Below the pieces are notes generated by a model. That model ran no database searches and had not been told where the DNA came from. It worked only from the letters and a program-made list of their open reading frames with translations. A program made the position numbers and the translations under genes. A stretch of DNA of 64,000 nt from RGIG3009 sp045595845 (GTDB taxonomy: Bacteria; Bacillota; Clostridia; Oscillospirales; Acutalibacteraceae), in assembly GCA_045595845.1 (NCBI GenBank), contig JAZOBF010000009.1, positions 11,852 through 75,851 of the forward strand, given 5' to 3'. Positions 1-8,571 of the stretch are shown here, piece by piece (positions within the stretch are counted from its first letter, which is position 1; the number at the start of each line of letters is the position of its first letter).

Positions 1-405
1 AAGTCGGACGAAAACCAAAATTCCTTTATTTCGCTGAAAGACGATGAGGACACCATCATGCGCAAGTTCCGCCGTGCGGTAACGGACAGCGAGGCAAAAG
101 TGCGCTACGCACCCGGAAAAGACGGCGTTAATAACCTGATGGAAATCTATTCAGCGGTAACCGGTAAAACGCTTGAGGCTATTGAAGATGAATTTACGGG
201 AAAAGGTTACGGCGATTTTAAAACGGCCGTCGGCGAAGCCGTTGCCGTGGAATTAAAGCCTATCCAAGAACGGTTCACAGAACTGATGAAAGACAAAGCG
301 CAACTGGAGACTTTGATGAAACTTGGGGCGGAGAAAGCTTCGCACATCGCCGCTCGAACACTTGGAAAGGCCATGAAAAAATTAGGCTTTGTCATGCTGA
401 AATAA
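1..405 (+). CDS. trpS: Tryptophan--tRNA ligase, C-terminal part (partial)
   Basis: C-terminal 134 residues of tryptophanyl-tRNA synthetase, the cytoplasmic enzyme that charges tRNA-Trp. The frame is open from base 1 and the first residues are K-S-D, which fits the end of the class I KMSKS-D ATP loop. The mostly helical tail (YSAVTGK, FTGKGYGDFK, AVGEAV) is typical of the anticodon-binding part of bacterial TrpRS. The N-terminal Rossmann domain lies outside the window. A strong terminator starts a few bases after the stop, so this gene ends its transcription unit. Nothing looks abnormal. Confidence 0.93.
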   Translation, partial: KSDENQNSFISLKDDEDTIMRKFRRAVTDSEAKVRYAPGKDGVNNLMEIYSAVTGKTLEAIEDEFTGKGYGDFKTAVGEAVAVELKPIQERFTELMKDKAQLETLMKLGAEKASHIAARTLGKAMKKLGFVMLK

Positions 406-410
406 CGAAA

Positions 411-437
411 AGCGCCTGTAAAAACAGGCGCTTTCTT
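411..437 (+). terminator. Rho-independent terminator after trpS
   Basis: Perfect 9-bp stem AGCGCCTGT / ACAGGCGCT (411-419 with 424-432), a short A-rich loop and a T-rich tail (TTCTT). It ends trpS and sits just before the stop of the convergent minus-strand gene, so it may act in both directions. Confidence 0.9.
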
Positions 438-439
438 CT

Positions 440-874
440 TTATACAAATTTCAAAAGATCTTGCATAAATTGCTGCTCCAAATCAATAAGTTTGCGTGTT
501 AGTTTACGGCAATCTTCGGATGCTTGCGTGTATTGGTTGAGGTAACCGCTGAGTGACTTTATCCCCATACTGCAACCGTCTACCATCAATCCCGCAATAT
601 GTGAGGTGGTGTCGTCCATCAGCAATTTCATTTCGGTGGAGAACCAAGACATTGCTTTGACAATCTTTGGCGGATCTTTTTCGTCGAGATCGGCACTGTT
701 CAGTAAAGCGTGACATTCATCACCGATTTTAATGTGCTCGTCATTATACTTTTCGATCAATTGTTTTAAGTCGTTCTTATCCTTTAAAAACGGCATCACT
801 TGTTCCATACTGTTGGTAGCACTTTTACAGCCGGAGTTGCATTCTTTCAGCAGACAAACAGTATCACGGTTCAT
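440..874 (-). CDS. Small helical protein of unknown function
   Basis: A 144-residue soluble protein that I do not recognise with certainty. It is strongly helical and charged, has several cysteines (CLLKECNSGCKS near the N-terminus, then C in DECHALL and DGCSMG), and no signal peptide or membrane segment. The pattern of long amphipathic helices recalls ferritin-like or four-helix-bundle proteins of Clostridia, but this is only a fold guess. The ATG at 874 is chosen because AAAGGA lies 9 bases upstream; a longer open frame upstream has no comparable site. It is divergent from yfbR and convergent with trpS. Confidence 0.7.
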   Translation of the reverse strand: MNRDTVCLLKECNSGCKSATNSMEQVMPFLKDKNDLKQLIEKYNDEHIKIGDECHALLNSADLDEKDPPKIVKAMSWFSTEMKLLMDDTTSHIAGLMVDGCSMGIKSLSGYLNQYTQASEDCRKLTRKLIDLEQQFMQDLLKFV

Positions 875-931
875 TGTCATCATTCCTTTCGTTGTGTTAG
901 TATGGGAATCGTATCTCCTTTTATTCAACTC

Positions 932-960
932 TTGCAAAAGCCGACAAAAGAATGTATACT
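932..960 (+). promoter_or_regulatory. Sigma-A promoter of yfbR
   Basis: TTGCAA (932-937), 17-base spacer, TATACT (955-960). It lies 20 bases before the GTG start of yfbR. Confidence 0.7.
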
Positions 961-980
961 GTAAAATAGGAGTTGATACT

Positions 981-1562
981 GTGAAAAACTCGTTTTTTGC
1001 TATGTTGTCGCGCATGAAATATATCAATCGTTGGGCGCTGATGAGAAATACGCAAACCGAAAATATATGCGAACATTCGCACGATGTGGCGGTGTTGGCA
1101 CACGCGTTGGCGGTGTTGCACAATCATCGTTTCGGCGGTAATGTGAATGAGCAGGCGTGTGTTATGCTTGGCGTGTATCATGATGCCCCCGAAATTTTAA
1201 CAGGCGATTTACCTACCCCTGTTAAATATGATAATCCCACCATTCGCGAAGCGTACAAACAGGTGGAAAGGGTGTCTGCCGACAAATTGTTATCGTTGTT
1301 ACCGGAGGATATGATGGCGGAATATCGGCGTTGGTTATTGCCGAATGCCAACGCAATGGCAGAGGAACTGCGCATTGTGAAAGCGGCAGATAAACTGTCG
1401 GCGCTCATTAAATGTATTGAAGAAATCAAACAGGGAAACCGCGAATTCGCGAAAGCGCGCCAATCCACCGAAGCCGCTTTACGGGATATGAACATGGCGG
1501 CTGTAGATTGTTTTTTGGAAGAATTCTTACCGTCGTACGAATTAACCTTGGATGAGCTGTAA
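981..1562 (+). CDS. yfbR: HD-domain 5'-deoxynucleotidase YfbR
   Basis: HD-superfamily metal-dependent phosphohydrolase of 193 residues; E. coli YfbR, a dNMP 5'-nucleotidase, is 199. The family hallmarks are clear: an N-terminal helix with R-W-x-L-M-R, EHSHDVAVLAH providing metal-ligand histidines, then YHDAPEILTGDLPTPVKY carrying the HD pair and the strongly conserved GDLPTPVKY loop. It should dephosphorylate deoxynucleoside monophosphates in the cytoplasm. A GTG start at 981 is chosen because AGGAG lies 8 bases upstream and a good promoter precedes it. It ends in a perfect bidirectional terminator shared with recG. Confidence 0.9.
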   Translation: MKNSFFAMLSRMKYINRWALMRNTQTENICEHSHDVAVLAHALAVLHNHRFGGNVNEQACVMLGVYHDAPEILTGDLPTPVKYDNPTIREAYKQVERVSADKLLSLLPEDMMAEYRRWLLPNANAMAEELRIVKAADKLSALIKCIEEIKQGNREFAKARQSTEAALRDMNMAAVDCFLEEFLPSYELTLDEL

Positions 1563-1599
1563 AAAGAACCGTGTAAGCACAACGCTTACACGGTTCTTT
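1563..1599. terminator. Bidirectional terminator between yfbR and recG
   Basis: Perfect 16-bp inverted repeat (1563-1578 and 1584-1599) with a 5-base loop, A-rich on the left and T-rich on the right, lying between the stop codons of two convergent genes. Confidence 0.92.
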
Positions 1600-3644
1600 T
1601 AATTTAAGCCTTGTCCGCCGGTTCGTTCAAATAATGCTTGTACCGATTGTTGTAACGGTTTATGTTCTGGAAGATGGAGTGCGGGATCCTTGGCGTGAAC
1701 AACGCGAGCCGCATCTTGTGCCTCACGCAGAAGAGACATATCAGACAGGAAATCAGCTAATTTCATTTGCGGCAGACCGTGTTGACGATCGCCAAAAAAA
1801 TCACCGGGTCCCCGTAACTGTAAATCTTCGTCGGCAATGCGGAAACCGTCGGTGGTTTCACACATGACCTTTAGTCGACGAATGGCTTCCTCGTTTTGTG
1901 CATCCGAAACGAGAATGCAGGTCGAAGCGTGTTGCCCGCGCCCGACACGCCCGCGCAATTGATGTAACTGCGCCAATCCGAAACGCTCAGCGTTTTCAAT
2001 AACGATTAAAACAGCATTTGGGACATCCATGCCCACTTCAACCACCGTGGTAGATACAAGGACGGAAATGCGATTTTCAGCAAAATCACGCATAATCTGT
2101 TCTTTTTCGCGCGGTTTCATTTTACCGTGAAGCAAGCCGAGTGAGTAGCCTTTGAATGGTCCCGCCGACAATTTTTTGGCATAGTCTTCCGCTGCCACCA
2201 AATCGGTTTCACCCTCTTCTACCAACGGACATACCACATACGCTTGTCTGCCTTCATCTACGAATTTTCGCACATAACCGTATGCGCGAGCTCGTTTGTC
2301 GGTACCGATGGCATAGGTAGCAATGGGGGTGCGGCCGGCAGGCAGTTCGTCTAACACCGAAATATCCAAATCACCATACACAATGAGCGCCAGCGTGCGG
2401 GGGATGGGGGTTGCTGACATGACGAGCAGATGCGGATGTTCTCCTTTTGCGGTTAGTGCAGAGCGTTGACGAACACCGAAACGGTGCTGTTCGTCGGTGA
2501 TAACCAGCCCTAAGCGTGAAAATTGCACATTGTCAGACAACAAGGCGTGTGTGCCGACCAGCAAATGGCAAGAACCGTTTTCAATCTCGTTGCGAACGGC
2601 ATCTTTTTGCTTTTTGGTCATGGAACCGGTGAGCAAACCGACACGAATAGTCGGATCTTTTGCAAACATACGGCACAATGAATGATAGTGCTGTTGTGCG
2701 AGAATCTCCGTCGGTGCCATCATGACGCTTTGATACCCGTTACGGATGACGGTATACGCAAGACAGGCGGCAACCGCTGTTTTACCGCTGCCGACATCAC
2801 CGTGAAGCAGGCGGTTCATGGGAGTGTGGCCACTCATGTCGCGTAGTGCATCGGTGACGGCGCGTTGTTGCGCGCCGGTCATGGTAAAGGGCAGAAAAGC
2901 GGAAAAATCATCGGTAAAATCCTGCTCAATACGAATCGTTGTTTGCGTTTTTGCAGGATTTTTCAAACCAAGTAACCCGAGCTGCAAGACAAACAGCTCT
3001 TCAAAAATCAAGCGACGACGCGCGATGGCCAGTGCCTCATGATCGGCGGGAAAATGAATGTTTTCCAACGCGTACCGATAGGTACATAACTGATATTGCC
3101 GACGCAAGGCAAAGGGAAGCGGATCCGTATCCAACGCCGTGTCCAACGCCAGTAAAGCGGTGCTGACCAGCTTTTCCAAATACCGCGAGGTAATACCGGC
3201 AGTCTGGGGGTAGATTGGGCGGATACGGGAGCCCGTTTCGGAGGGTTCAATCAACGGCGAGGACATTTCCGGGGCACTCAGCGCCCCTGTCACCGTGCCG
3301 AAAAACAAATATTGTTTGCCTGCTTCAATTTTGGCGGCGGCATATTTGTTGTTAAACAGTGTGATGCGCGCAACGCCTGAGGAATCGGTTACGGAAAAGG
3401 TGTAAAGAGAAAGTCCTTTACGGACTTGTCGCTCGATCGGCTTAGATAAGGCAGTAGCGCGTATGCAACATGATGTGTTGCGCGGTGCGCAAGCGATAGG
3501 GGTGACCGTAGACCAATCCTCATATTGGCGAGGAAAATGAGAGAGAAGATCGCCGACAGTGTGGATGTTTATTTTTTCCAGTTGTTGGGCGCGCTTTTCC
3601 CCGACACCTTTCAGGTATTGAATCGGCGTGGTCGTTGTCAGCAA
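1599..3644 (-). CDS. recG: ATP-dependent DNA helicase RecG
   Basis: A 681-residue superfamily 2 helicase that regresses stalled replication forks and processes Holliday junctions. The N-terminal wedge/OB domain (YLKGVGEKRAQQL) is followed by the helicase core: Walker A GDVGSGKTA, motif II written DEQH (ITDEQHRFGVRQR), the TAT-like motif MSATPIPRT, and motif VI QLRGRVGRG. The length is usual. A TTG start at 3644 fits AGGAGG 7 bases upstream. It is last in the yloU-yloV-recG set, an order close to the yloU-yloV-sda-recG region of Bacillus but without the serine dehydratase genes. Confidence 0.97.
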   Translation of the reverse strand: MLTTTTPIQYLKGVGEKRAQQLEKINIHTVGDLLSHFPRQYEDWSTVTPIACAPRNTSCCIRATALSKPIERQVRKGLSLYTFSVTDSSGVARITLFNNKYAAAKIEAGKQYLFFGTVTGALSAPEMSSPLIEPSETGSRIRPIYPQTAGITSRYLEKLVSTALLALDTALDTDPLPFALRRQYQLCTYRYALENIHFPADHEALAIARRRLIFEELFVLQLGLLGLKNPAKTQTTIRIEQDFTDDFSAFLPFTMTGAQQRAVTDALRDMSGHTPMNRLLHGDVGSGKTAVAACLAYTVIRNGYQSVMMAPTEILAQQHYHSLCRMFAKDPTIRVGLLTGSMTKKQKDAVRNEIENGSCHLLVGTHALLSDNVQFSRLGLVITDEQHRFGVRQRSALTAKGEHPHLLVMSATPIPRTLALIVYGDLDISVLDELPAGRTPIATYAIGTDKRARAYGYVRKFVDEGRQAYVVCPLVEEGETDLVAAEDYAKKLSAGPFKGYSLGLLHGKMKPREKEQIMRDFAENRISVLVSTTVVEVGMDVPNAVLIVIENAERFGLAQLHQLRGRVGRGQHASTCILVSDAQNEEAIRRLKVMCETTDGFRIADEDLQLRGPGDFFGDRQHGLPQMKLADFLSDMSLLREAQDAARVVHAKDPALHLPEHKPLQQSVQALFERTGGQGLN

Positions 3645-3669
3645 GAAATTCCCTCCTTTTTCAGAAATA

Positions 3670-3702
3670 GCCGATGGCGATCCTTGAGAGGGATACCATC
3701 GG
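3670..3702 (-). terminator. Hairpin between yloV and recG
   Basis: Inverted repeat GCCGATGG...CCATCGGC with an inner ATCC/GGAT extension, located between the yloV stop and the recG ribosome binding site. No clear U-tract follows, so it may be an attenuator or a processing hairpin rather than a full stop. Confidence 0.5.
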
Positions 3703-3713
3703 CCATTACAGGA

Positions 3714-5378
3714 TTATTCGATCGAAATGAAATAATAGTAGACGGGTTGACCGCCGGCAAGTACGGTAATATCTACATCACTACCGAGTTTTGCCGCAAT
3801 GGCATCACGAGCCGCGTTTGCCTCTTGCTCGGTAACGCCTTCACCGTACATCAAGGTGATAAAGGCAACATCTTTGCCGGAAGAACGGCGTGCCGACGCC
3901 ATATTTTTTGTCAGCTTAACGACGGCTTTTTCAATCGAGGTATCGGTAAAGGAAAGTTTACCGTTGTCGAGCGCTAAAATATCGCCTTCTTTAATCGCAC
4001 GATTTTCATAATCGCTGTCGCGCGCCGCAAAGGTGATGGAACCGGACGATACATTATCCGCCGCTTTCATCATGGTGTTCAGATTATCTTCTACTTCCGC
4101 ATCCGGATCAAAATTCAACATGGCGGAAACGCCTTGCGGAATGGTACGGGTGGGAAGGACATGAACGGTACGGTCGGCAAGCGGGATCGCCTGTTCAGCC
4201 GCCAAAATAATATTTTTGTTATTGGGAAGAACATAAACGACTTTGGCAGGAGTGGCTTCAATAGCATTTAGAATGTCGTCGGTTGACGGGTTCATGGTTT
4301 GACCGCCGGATACGACCTGACCGCAGCCGAGGTCGGTGAATAGGGCTTGTAAACCTTCACCCGCAGCAACGGCAACAAAGCCGAACTCTTCTTCGGGTTC
4401 AACGCGTGCGGGGGTAGAGACGGTTTCGTTGTTATCAGGTGCCCAGGCAGCATTTTCGTGTTGAATGCGCATATTCTCGACTTTTACGGTCTCAAAAGCG
4501 CCGTACTCAACACCTTTGCTGAGGGCTTTGCCGGGATCGTTGGTGTGAACATGAACCTTGATGATTTCCTCATCGTCCACTACAACCACACAATCGCCGA
4601 TGGTTTCCAAATATGCACGGAGTTTCAAAGGATCCTTTTTGCAGGTCTTTTCACGCGCAACGATGAATTCGGTGCAATAGGTAAAGGTGATATCGGTTTC
4701 AAAGGAACCGGCGGCGCTTGCGGATTTTTGCTGAGGCGCGTTGGATATGGCTGTATCACCCTGAACAATCGGTTCACCGTTAAAGACTGCTTGCATAGCG
4801 CGGAAAATAACACAAAGGCCTTGACCGCCTGCGTCAACGACACCCGCTTTTTTCAGGACGGGGAGAAGCTCAGGCGTGCGTTGTAAGGAAGCCTCGGCTT
4901 CGTCACAAATCACAGCCCATACAGCCGTTGCGGATGAATCGGCTGTTGCGGCGGCAACGCCCTTTTCCGCTGCCTCGCGGGCAACGGTCAAAATGGTACC
5001 CTCGGTGGGTTTCATGACGGCTTTATAAGCGGCTTCCACGCCAAGGGTTAGGGCGTTGGCAAGATCAGCGCCGTTCGCCTCGGTCTTTTCCTTAAGGCCC
5101 TTGGAAAAGCCACGGAATAACAGAGATAGGATAACGCCGGAGTTACCGCGTGCACCACGCAAAAGCGCTGACGAGGCGGTATCGGCAGTTTGACTGACCG
5201 TAGGATCGGTCAAACGAGCTAATTCCCGTGCGGCGGCGGACAGCGTCATGGACATATTTGTGCCGGTGTCGCCGTCGGGAACGGGGAAAATATTCAGTTC
5301 GTCTACCTGCTGTTTTTGGGCAGCAAGTACATTGGATGCAGAAATCATTGCATCGCGCAACAGGTTACCTTGAATCAA
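3714..5378 (-). CDS. yloV: DAK2-domain kinase-like protein YloV (FakA family)
   Basis: A 554-residue protein matching the length of Bacillus YloV (about 553) and the FakA fatty acid kinase subunits. The N-terminal DhaL/DAK2 nucleotide-binding domain holds the Mg-ATP motif FPVPDGDTGTNM and ALLRGARGNSG; the middle and C-terminal parts are the DegV-like EDD region typical of FakA. By family knowledge it phosphorylates fatty acids bound by a FakB (DegV) partner for phospholipid synthesis; no FakB gene is in the window. A TTG start at 5378 is chosen because AGGAG lies 8 bases upstream. It follows yloU by about 50 bases, probably on one transcript. Confidence 0.9.
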   Translation of the reverse strand: MIQGNLLRDAMISASNVLAAQKQQVDELNIFPVPDGDTGTNMSMTLSAAARELARLTDPTVSQTADTASSALLRGARGNSGVILSLLFRGFSKGLKEKTEANGADLANALTLGVEAAYKAVMKPTEGTILTVAREAAEKGVAAATADSSATAVWAVICDEAEASLQRTPELLPVLKKAGVVDAGGQGLCVIFRAMQAVFNGEPIVQGDTAISNAPQQKSASAAGSFETDITFTYCTEFIVAREKTCKKDPLKLRAYLETIGDCVVVVDDEEIIKVHVHTNDPGKALSKGVEYGAFETVKVENMRIQHENAAWAPDNNETVSTPARVEPEEEFGFVAVAAGEGLQALFTDLGCGQVVSGGQTMNPSTDDILNAIEATPAKVVYVLPNNKNIILAAEQAIPLADRTVHVLPTRTIPQGVSAMLNFDPDAEVEDNLNTMMKAADNVSSGSITFAARDSDYENRAIKEGDILALDNGKLSFTDTSIEKAVVKLTKNMASARRSSGKDVAFITLMYGEGVTEQEANAARDAIAAKLGSDVDITVLAGGQPVYYYFISIE

Positions 5379-5428
5379 GTGTAGCACTCCTTTTCGATGG
5401 GAACATGAGGGTGGCCGCATCTGTTGAT

Positions 5429-5782
5429 TTACTCGGATTTCATTCCGTCAATATAAACATTTACCTTCTTTACGGAAAGGCCGGTGGCTTCCTCAACGGT
5501 GTACCGAACCTTGTTAACGATGCTTTTGGAAATCTCGGCAATGTTCATGCCGTAGATGACACAAATGTGAAGATCAACGATTAATCGATCGTTTTCACTG
5601 CGCACATGAATGCCCTCGTCCGCAAACGAACGCTTAAAGAAGATGGAACGCAAACCTTGACGGGTGCCGCTTTTGACCATGCCGGCAACACCGTAACACG
5701 AAGAAACTGCGTTGCCGATGAGGTACGCAAAATACTCCTGCAAGATGACAATGCTTCCCAGATGATTATCGATTCGGATCAT
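5429..5782 (-). CDS. yloU: Asp23/Gls24 family envelope stress protein YloU
   Basis: A 117-residue Asp23/Gls24 (DUF322) protein. The family pattern is visible: an N-terminal strand (IDNHLGSIVIL), the GNAVSSCYGVAGM segment, then the central DLHICVIYGMNIAEISKSIVNKVRYTVEEATG and the closing VKKVNVYIDGM. Homologues coat or associate with the cell envelope and are often paired with YloV, as here. The ATG at 5782 matches the family N-terminus; its AAAGG site is 15 bases away, which is long, and an in-frame GTG 12 bases upstream is the alternative. First gene of the yloU-yloV-recG unit. Confidence 0.88.
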   Translation of the reverse strand: MIRIDNHLGSIVILQEYFAYLIGNAVSSCYGVAGMVKSGTRQGLRSIFFKRSFADEGIHVRSENDRLIVDLHICVIYGMNIAEISKSIVNKVRYTVEEATGLSVKKVNVYIDGMKSE

Positions 5783-5853
5783 ATTGTCGAACACACACCT
5801 TTCTGTGAATATGAAACAAACTGAACAATGTGCACAGAACACTATTCTGATTT

Positions 5854-5882
5854 ATTATAGCGCAAAACGATTCGATAATCAA
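5854..5882 (-). promoter_or_regulatory. Sigma-A promoter of yloU-yloV-recG
   Basis: Minus strand TTGATT (5877-5882), 17-base spacer, TATAAT (5854-5859). It is back to back with the aconitase promoter. Confidence 0.75.
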
Positions 5883-5916
5883 GAGAAAATATCAGAATTT
5901 GAAATTTGGCAAACAA

Positions 5917-5946
5917 TTGACAAGTACCGATAAAATGTACTATAAT
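5917..5946 (+). promoter_or_regulatory. Sigma-A promoter of the acn-rex operon
   Basis: Consensus TTGACA (5917-5922), 18-base spacer, consensus TATAAT (5941-5946), 26 bases before the start codon. No clear Rex operator dyad was seen here. Confidence 0.88.
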
Positions 5947-5972
5947 ACTCAAATAGTAAAGGAGTGATTCTG

Positions 5973-7907
5973 TTGGGCGATACTTTGGCACAAAAATTGA
6001 TACGCTCTCATCTTGTTTGTGGTGAAATGCGTGTCGGAGAAGAAATTGGATTGAAGATCGATCAGACTTTGACACAGGATGCCACCGGCACCATGGCTTA
6101 TCTGGAGTTTGAAGCTATGGGGGTTCCGCGCGTGCGCACGGAACGGTCGGTTGCCTATATTGACCATAATACCCTGCAAACGGGTTTTGAAAATGCGGAT
6201 GATCATCGATATATTCAAACGGTTTGTAAAAAGCATGGAATCTATTTCTCGCGTCCGGGTAACGGCATTTGCCACCAAGTTCATCTGGAGCGCTTTGGCA
6301 TTCCGGGGAAGACATTAATCGGTTCCGACAGTCATACCCCGACCGGAGGCGGCATCGGTATGTTGGCATTCGGTGCCGGCGGATTGGATGTGGCTGTTGC
6401 CATGGGCGGCGGTACCTATTATATCACCATGCCCAAAATGGTGCGTGTGAATCTGACCGGCCGTTTACAGCCGTGGGTAGCCGCTAAGGATGTCATTTTG
6501 GAAGTATTGCGCCGTATGTCCGTCAAAGGCGGCGTCGGTAAGATTGTGGAATACGGCGGCGAGGGAGTGAAAACCTTGTCCGTTCCCGAGCGTGCAACCA
6601 TTACCAATATGGGGGCAGAGCTTGGAGCGTCCACATCGATTTTCCCTTCGGATGACATCACGCGTGATTTTATGAAAGCGCAAGGTCGTGAAAGCGATTG
6701 GGTTGCCTTACAGCCCGATGTTGATGCCGAATACGATGAAGTGATCGACATTGATTTAAGTGCCCTTGTGCCGTTGGCGGCCTGCCCGCACTCGCCCGAC
6801 GCTGTCAAACCCGTGTCGGAGCTTGACGGTCTGCCCGTCGATCAATGCTGTATTGGTTCTTGCACCAACTCGTCGTTGATGGATATGCTGAAAGTTGCCT
6901 CCATTTTGAAAGGAAAAACCGTACATCCAAATGTCAGCTTGTCGATTGCCCCCGGTTCCAAGCAGGTTTACAATATGCTTGCTGAAAACGGGGCGTTGGC
7001 TGATTTAATTGCCGCCGGTGCCCGCATTTTGGAATGTGCCTGCGGACCGTGTATCGGCATGGGACAATCACCCAATTCCAAAGGTGTTTCCCTGCGCACT
7101 TTCAACCGTAACTTTGAGGGACGCTCCGGTACGGCAGACGGTCAAGTGTATCTCGTCAGCCCCGAAACGGCTGCTGTCAGTGCTTTGACAGGTGTCTTTA
7201 CCGATCCGCGTACAGCGGGAGAAGCACCCGCGTTTACAATGCCGACCAGTTTCCTCATTAATGATAATATGATTGAAGCACCCATCGATGAGGCGGATAT
7301 GAATACCGTCACGGTTGTGCGCGGCCCGAATATTAAACCTTTCCCGAAAACTTCGCCGATGGAGAACGAGATTGCCGCCAAGGTTTTGTTAAAGGTGGGG
7401 GATAATATCACCACGGATCATATCATGCCGGCGGGTGCGAAGATTTTACCGTTGCGTTCCAATATTCCGGCCATTTCCGAACATTGTTTTGTGCGTTGCG
7501 ATCCCGAGTTCCCGGCTCGGTGCCATCAAGAGAAAAAAGGCTTTATTATCGGTGGTTCCAACTACGGACAGGGGAGTTCGCGCGAACATGCGGCTTTGGC
7601 ACCGTTGTATTTGGGCATTAAAGCCGTCATTGTAAAATCCTTTGCGCGTATTCATGTGGCGAATCTTATCAACGCAGGCATTATTCCGTTGACCTTTGCC
7701 GATGAGACGGATTATGATCGTATCTCTCTGGGTGATGCTCTTGTGTTGCCGGATGTGCGCGGTCGCCTTATGCGCCGTGAACCGTTGGTACTAAAAAACG
7801 AAACGACGGGTGACGAGATCGCTTTGAATGCGGGATTCTCGGATCGTCAAATTGATATGTTGCTTGCGGGTGGCCTGTTGGATTATACGCGTCAGCAAAA
7901 CCAGTGA
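5973..7907 (+). CDS. acn: Aconitate hydratase (Aquifex-type)
   Basis: A 644-residue aconitase that interconverts citrate and isocitrate through a [4Fe-4S] cluster. The cluster ligands are the Cys in GSCTNSS near residue 296 and the pair in CACGPC near 357-360. DSHTPTGGG and the C-terminal swivel domain with SNYGQGSSREHAA are present. The size and order match the short bacterial aconitases of the Aquifex type rather than the 900-residue AcnA. A TTG start at 5973 is chosen with AGGAG 8 bases upstream; an in-frame GTG at 5964 overlaps the Shine-Dalgarno. It opens an operon with rex, which links citrate metabolism to redox control. Confidence 0.93.
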   Translation: MGDTLAQKLIRSHLVCGEMRVGEEIGLKIDQTLTQDATGTMAYLEFEAMGVPRVRTERSVAYIDHNTLQTGFENADDHRYIQTVCKKHGIYFSRPGNGICHQVHLERFGIPGKTLIGSDSHTPTGGGIGMLAFGAGGLDVAVAMGGGTYYITMPKMVRVNLTGRLQPWVAAKDVILEVLRRMSVKGGVGKIVEYGGEGVKTLSVPERATITNMGAELGASTSIFPSDDITRDFMKAQGRESDWVALQPDVDAEYDEVIDIDLSALVPLAACPHSPDAVKPVSELDGLPVDQCCIGSCTNSSLMDMLKVASILKGKTVHPNVSLSIAPGSKQVYNMLAENGALADLIAAGARILECACGPCIGMGQSPNSKGVSLRTFNRNFEGRSGTADGQVYLVSPETAAVSALTGVFTDPRTAGEAPAFTMPTSFLINDNMIEAPIDEADMNTVTVVRGPNIKPFPKTSPMENEIAAKVLLKVGDNITTDHIMPAGAKILPLRSNIPAISEHCFVRCDPEFPARCHQEKKGFIIGGSNYGQGSSREHAALAPLYLGIKAVIVKSFARIHVANLINAGIIPLTFADETDYDRISLGDALVLPDVRGRLMRREPLVLKNETTGDEIALNAGFSDRQIDMLLAGGLLDYTRQQNQ

Positions 7908-7921
7908 GAGGAGATGCGTGC

Positions 7922-8566
7922 ATGGCATCAAAGGATATATCGATCTCCATGTCGGTCGTGCGTCGCTTGCCACGCTATTACCGCTTTCTGTATGATCTGA
8001 AAGAAAACGGTGTGGTGCGCATTTCGTCGCGTGAACTGGCACAACGGATGGGACTGACTGCCTCGCAGATTCGGCAAGATCTCAATTGTTTCGGCGAATT
8101 CGGCCAACAGGGTTACGGATATTTGGTGAAACAACTGTACGAGGAGCTGTACCATATATTGGGGATGGATACCCTAACTCCCGCTGTTTTATTGGGCGCC
8201 GGTAATTTGGGTCGTGCACTTGTCAATCATATGGATTTTCCCCGCAAAGGCGTTTCACTTGACGGCATATTTGACGATGCGAAAACTTTGATCGGGCAGG
8301 AAATTCGCGGTATCACGATTCAGGGGACCGAAGAATTAGAGGCGTTTTGTGCGGAGCATCATCCGCAACTGGCTGTCTTATGTATTCCCAAAGAAGCTGC
8401 ACCGCAGTTGGTGGAGCGCTTAATTGATTGCGGTGTGAAAGCGTTTTGGAATTACAGTCACTATGATATTGCGTTTCACCACCCGCAGGTGTTGGTGGAA
8501 AATGTCCATTTGGGCGATAGTCTCATGACACTATCGTACCTCATCAATCAATCGCAAGGCGGGTGA
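7922..8566 (+). CDS. rex: Redox-sensing transcriptional repressor Rex
   Basis: A 214-residue Rex repressor. An N-terminal winged helix (RRLPRYYRFLYDL, SSRELAQRMGLTASQIRQDLNCFG) is followed by a Rossmann domain with GAGNLGRAL and FDD at the end of the second strand, which reads NADH/NAD+. It normally represses fermentation and respiration genes at TTGTGAA-type dyads. The ATG at 7922 follows AGGAG by 8 bases. It lies 14 bases after acn and just before the HPr-kinase-like gene, so all are likely co-transcribed. The usual Clostridial rex neighbours are absent. Confidence 0.95.
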   Translation: MASKDISISMSVVRRLPRYYRFLYDLKENGVVRISSRELAQRMGLTASQIRQDLNCFGEFGQQGYGYLVKQLYEELYHILGMDTLTPAVLLGAGNLGRALVNHMDFPRKGVSLDGIFDDAKTLIGQEIRGITIQGTEELEAFCAEHHPQLAVLCIPKEAAPQLVERLIDCGVKAFWNYSHYDIAFHHPQVLVENVHLGDSLMTLSYLINQSQGG

Positions 8567-8571
8567 ACAAG

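Noticed and set aside
5820..5975. Rex operator upstream of the acn-rex operon
   Set aside because: No TTGTGAA/TTCACAA or TTGTTAA/TTAACAA dyad is present near either divergent promoter.
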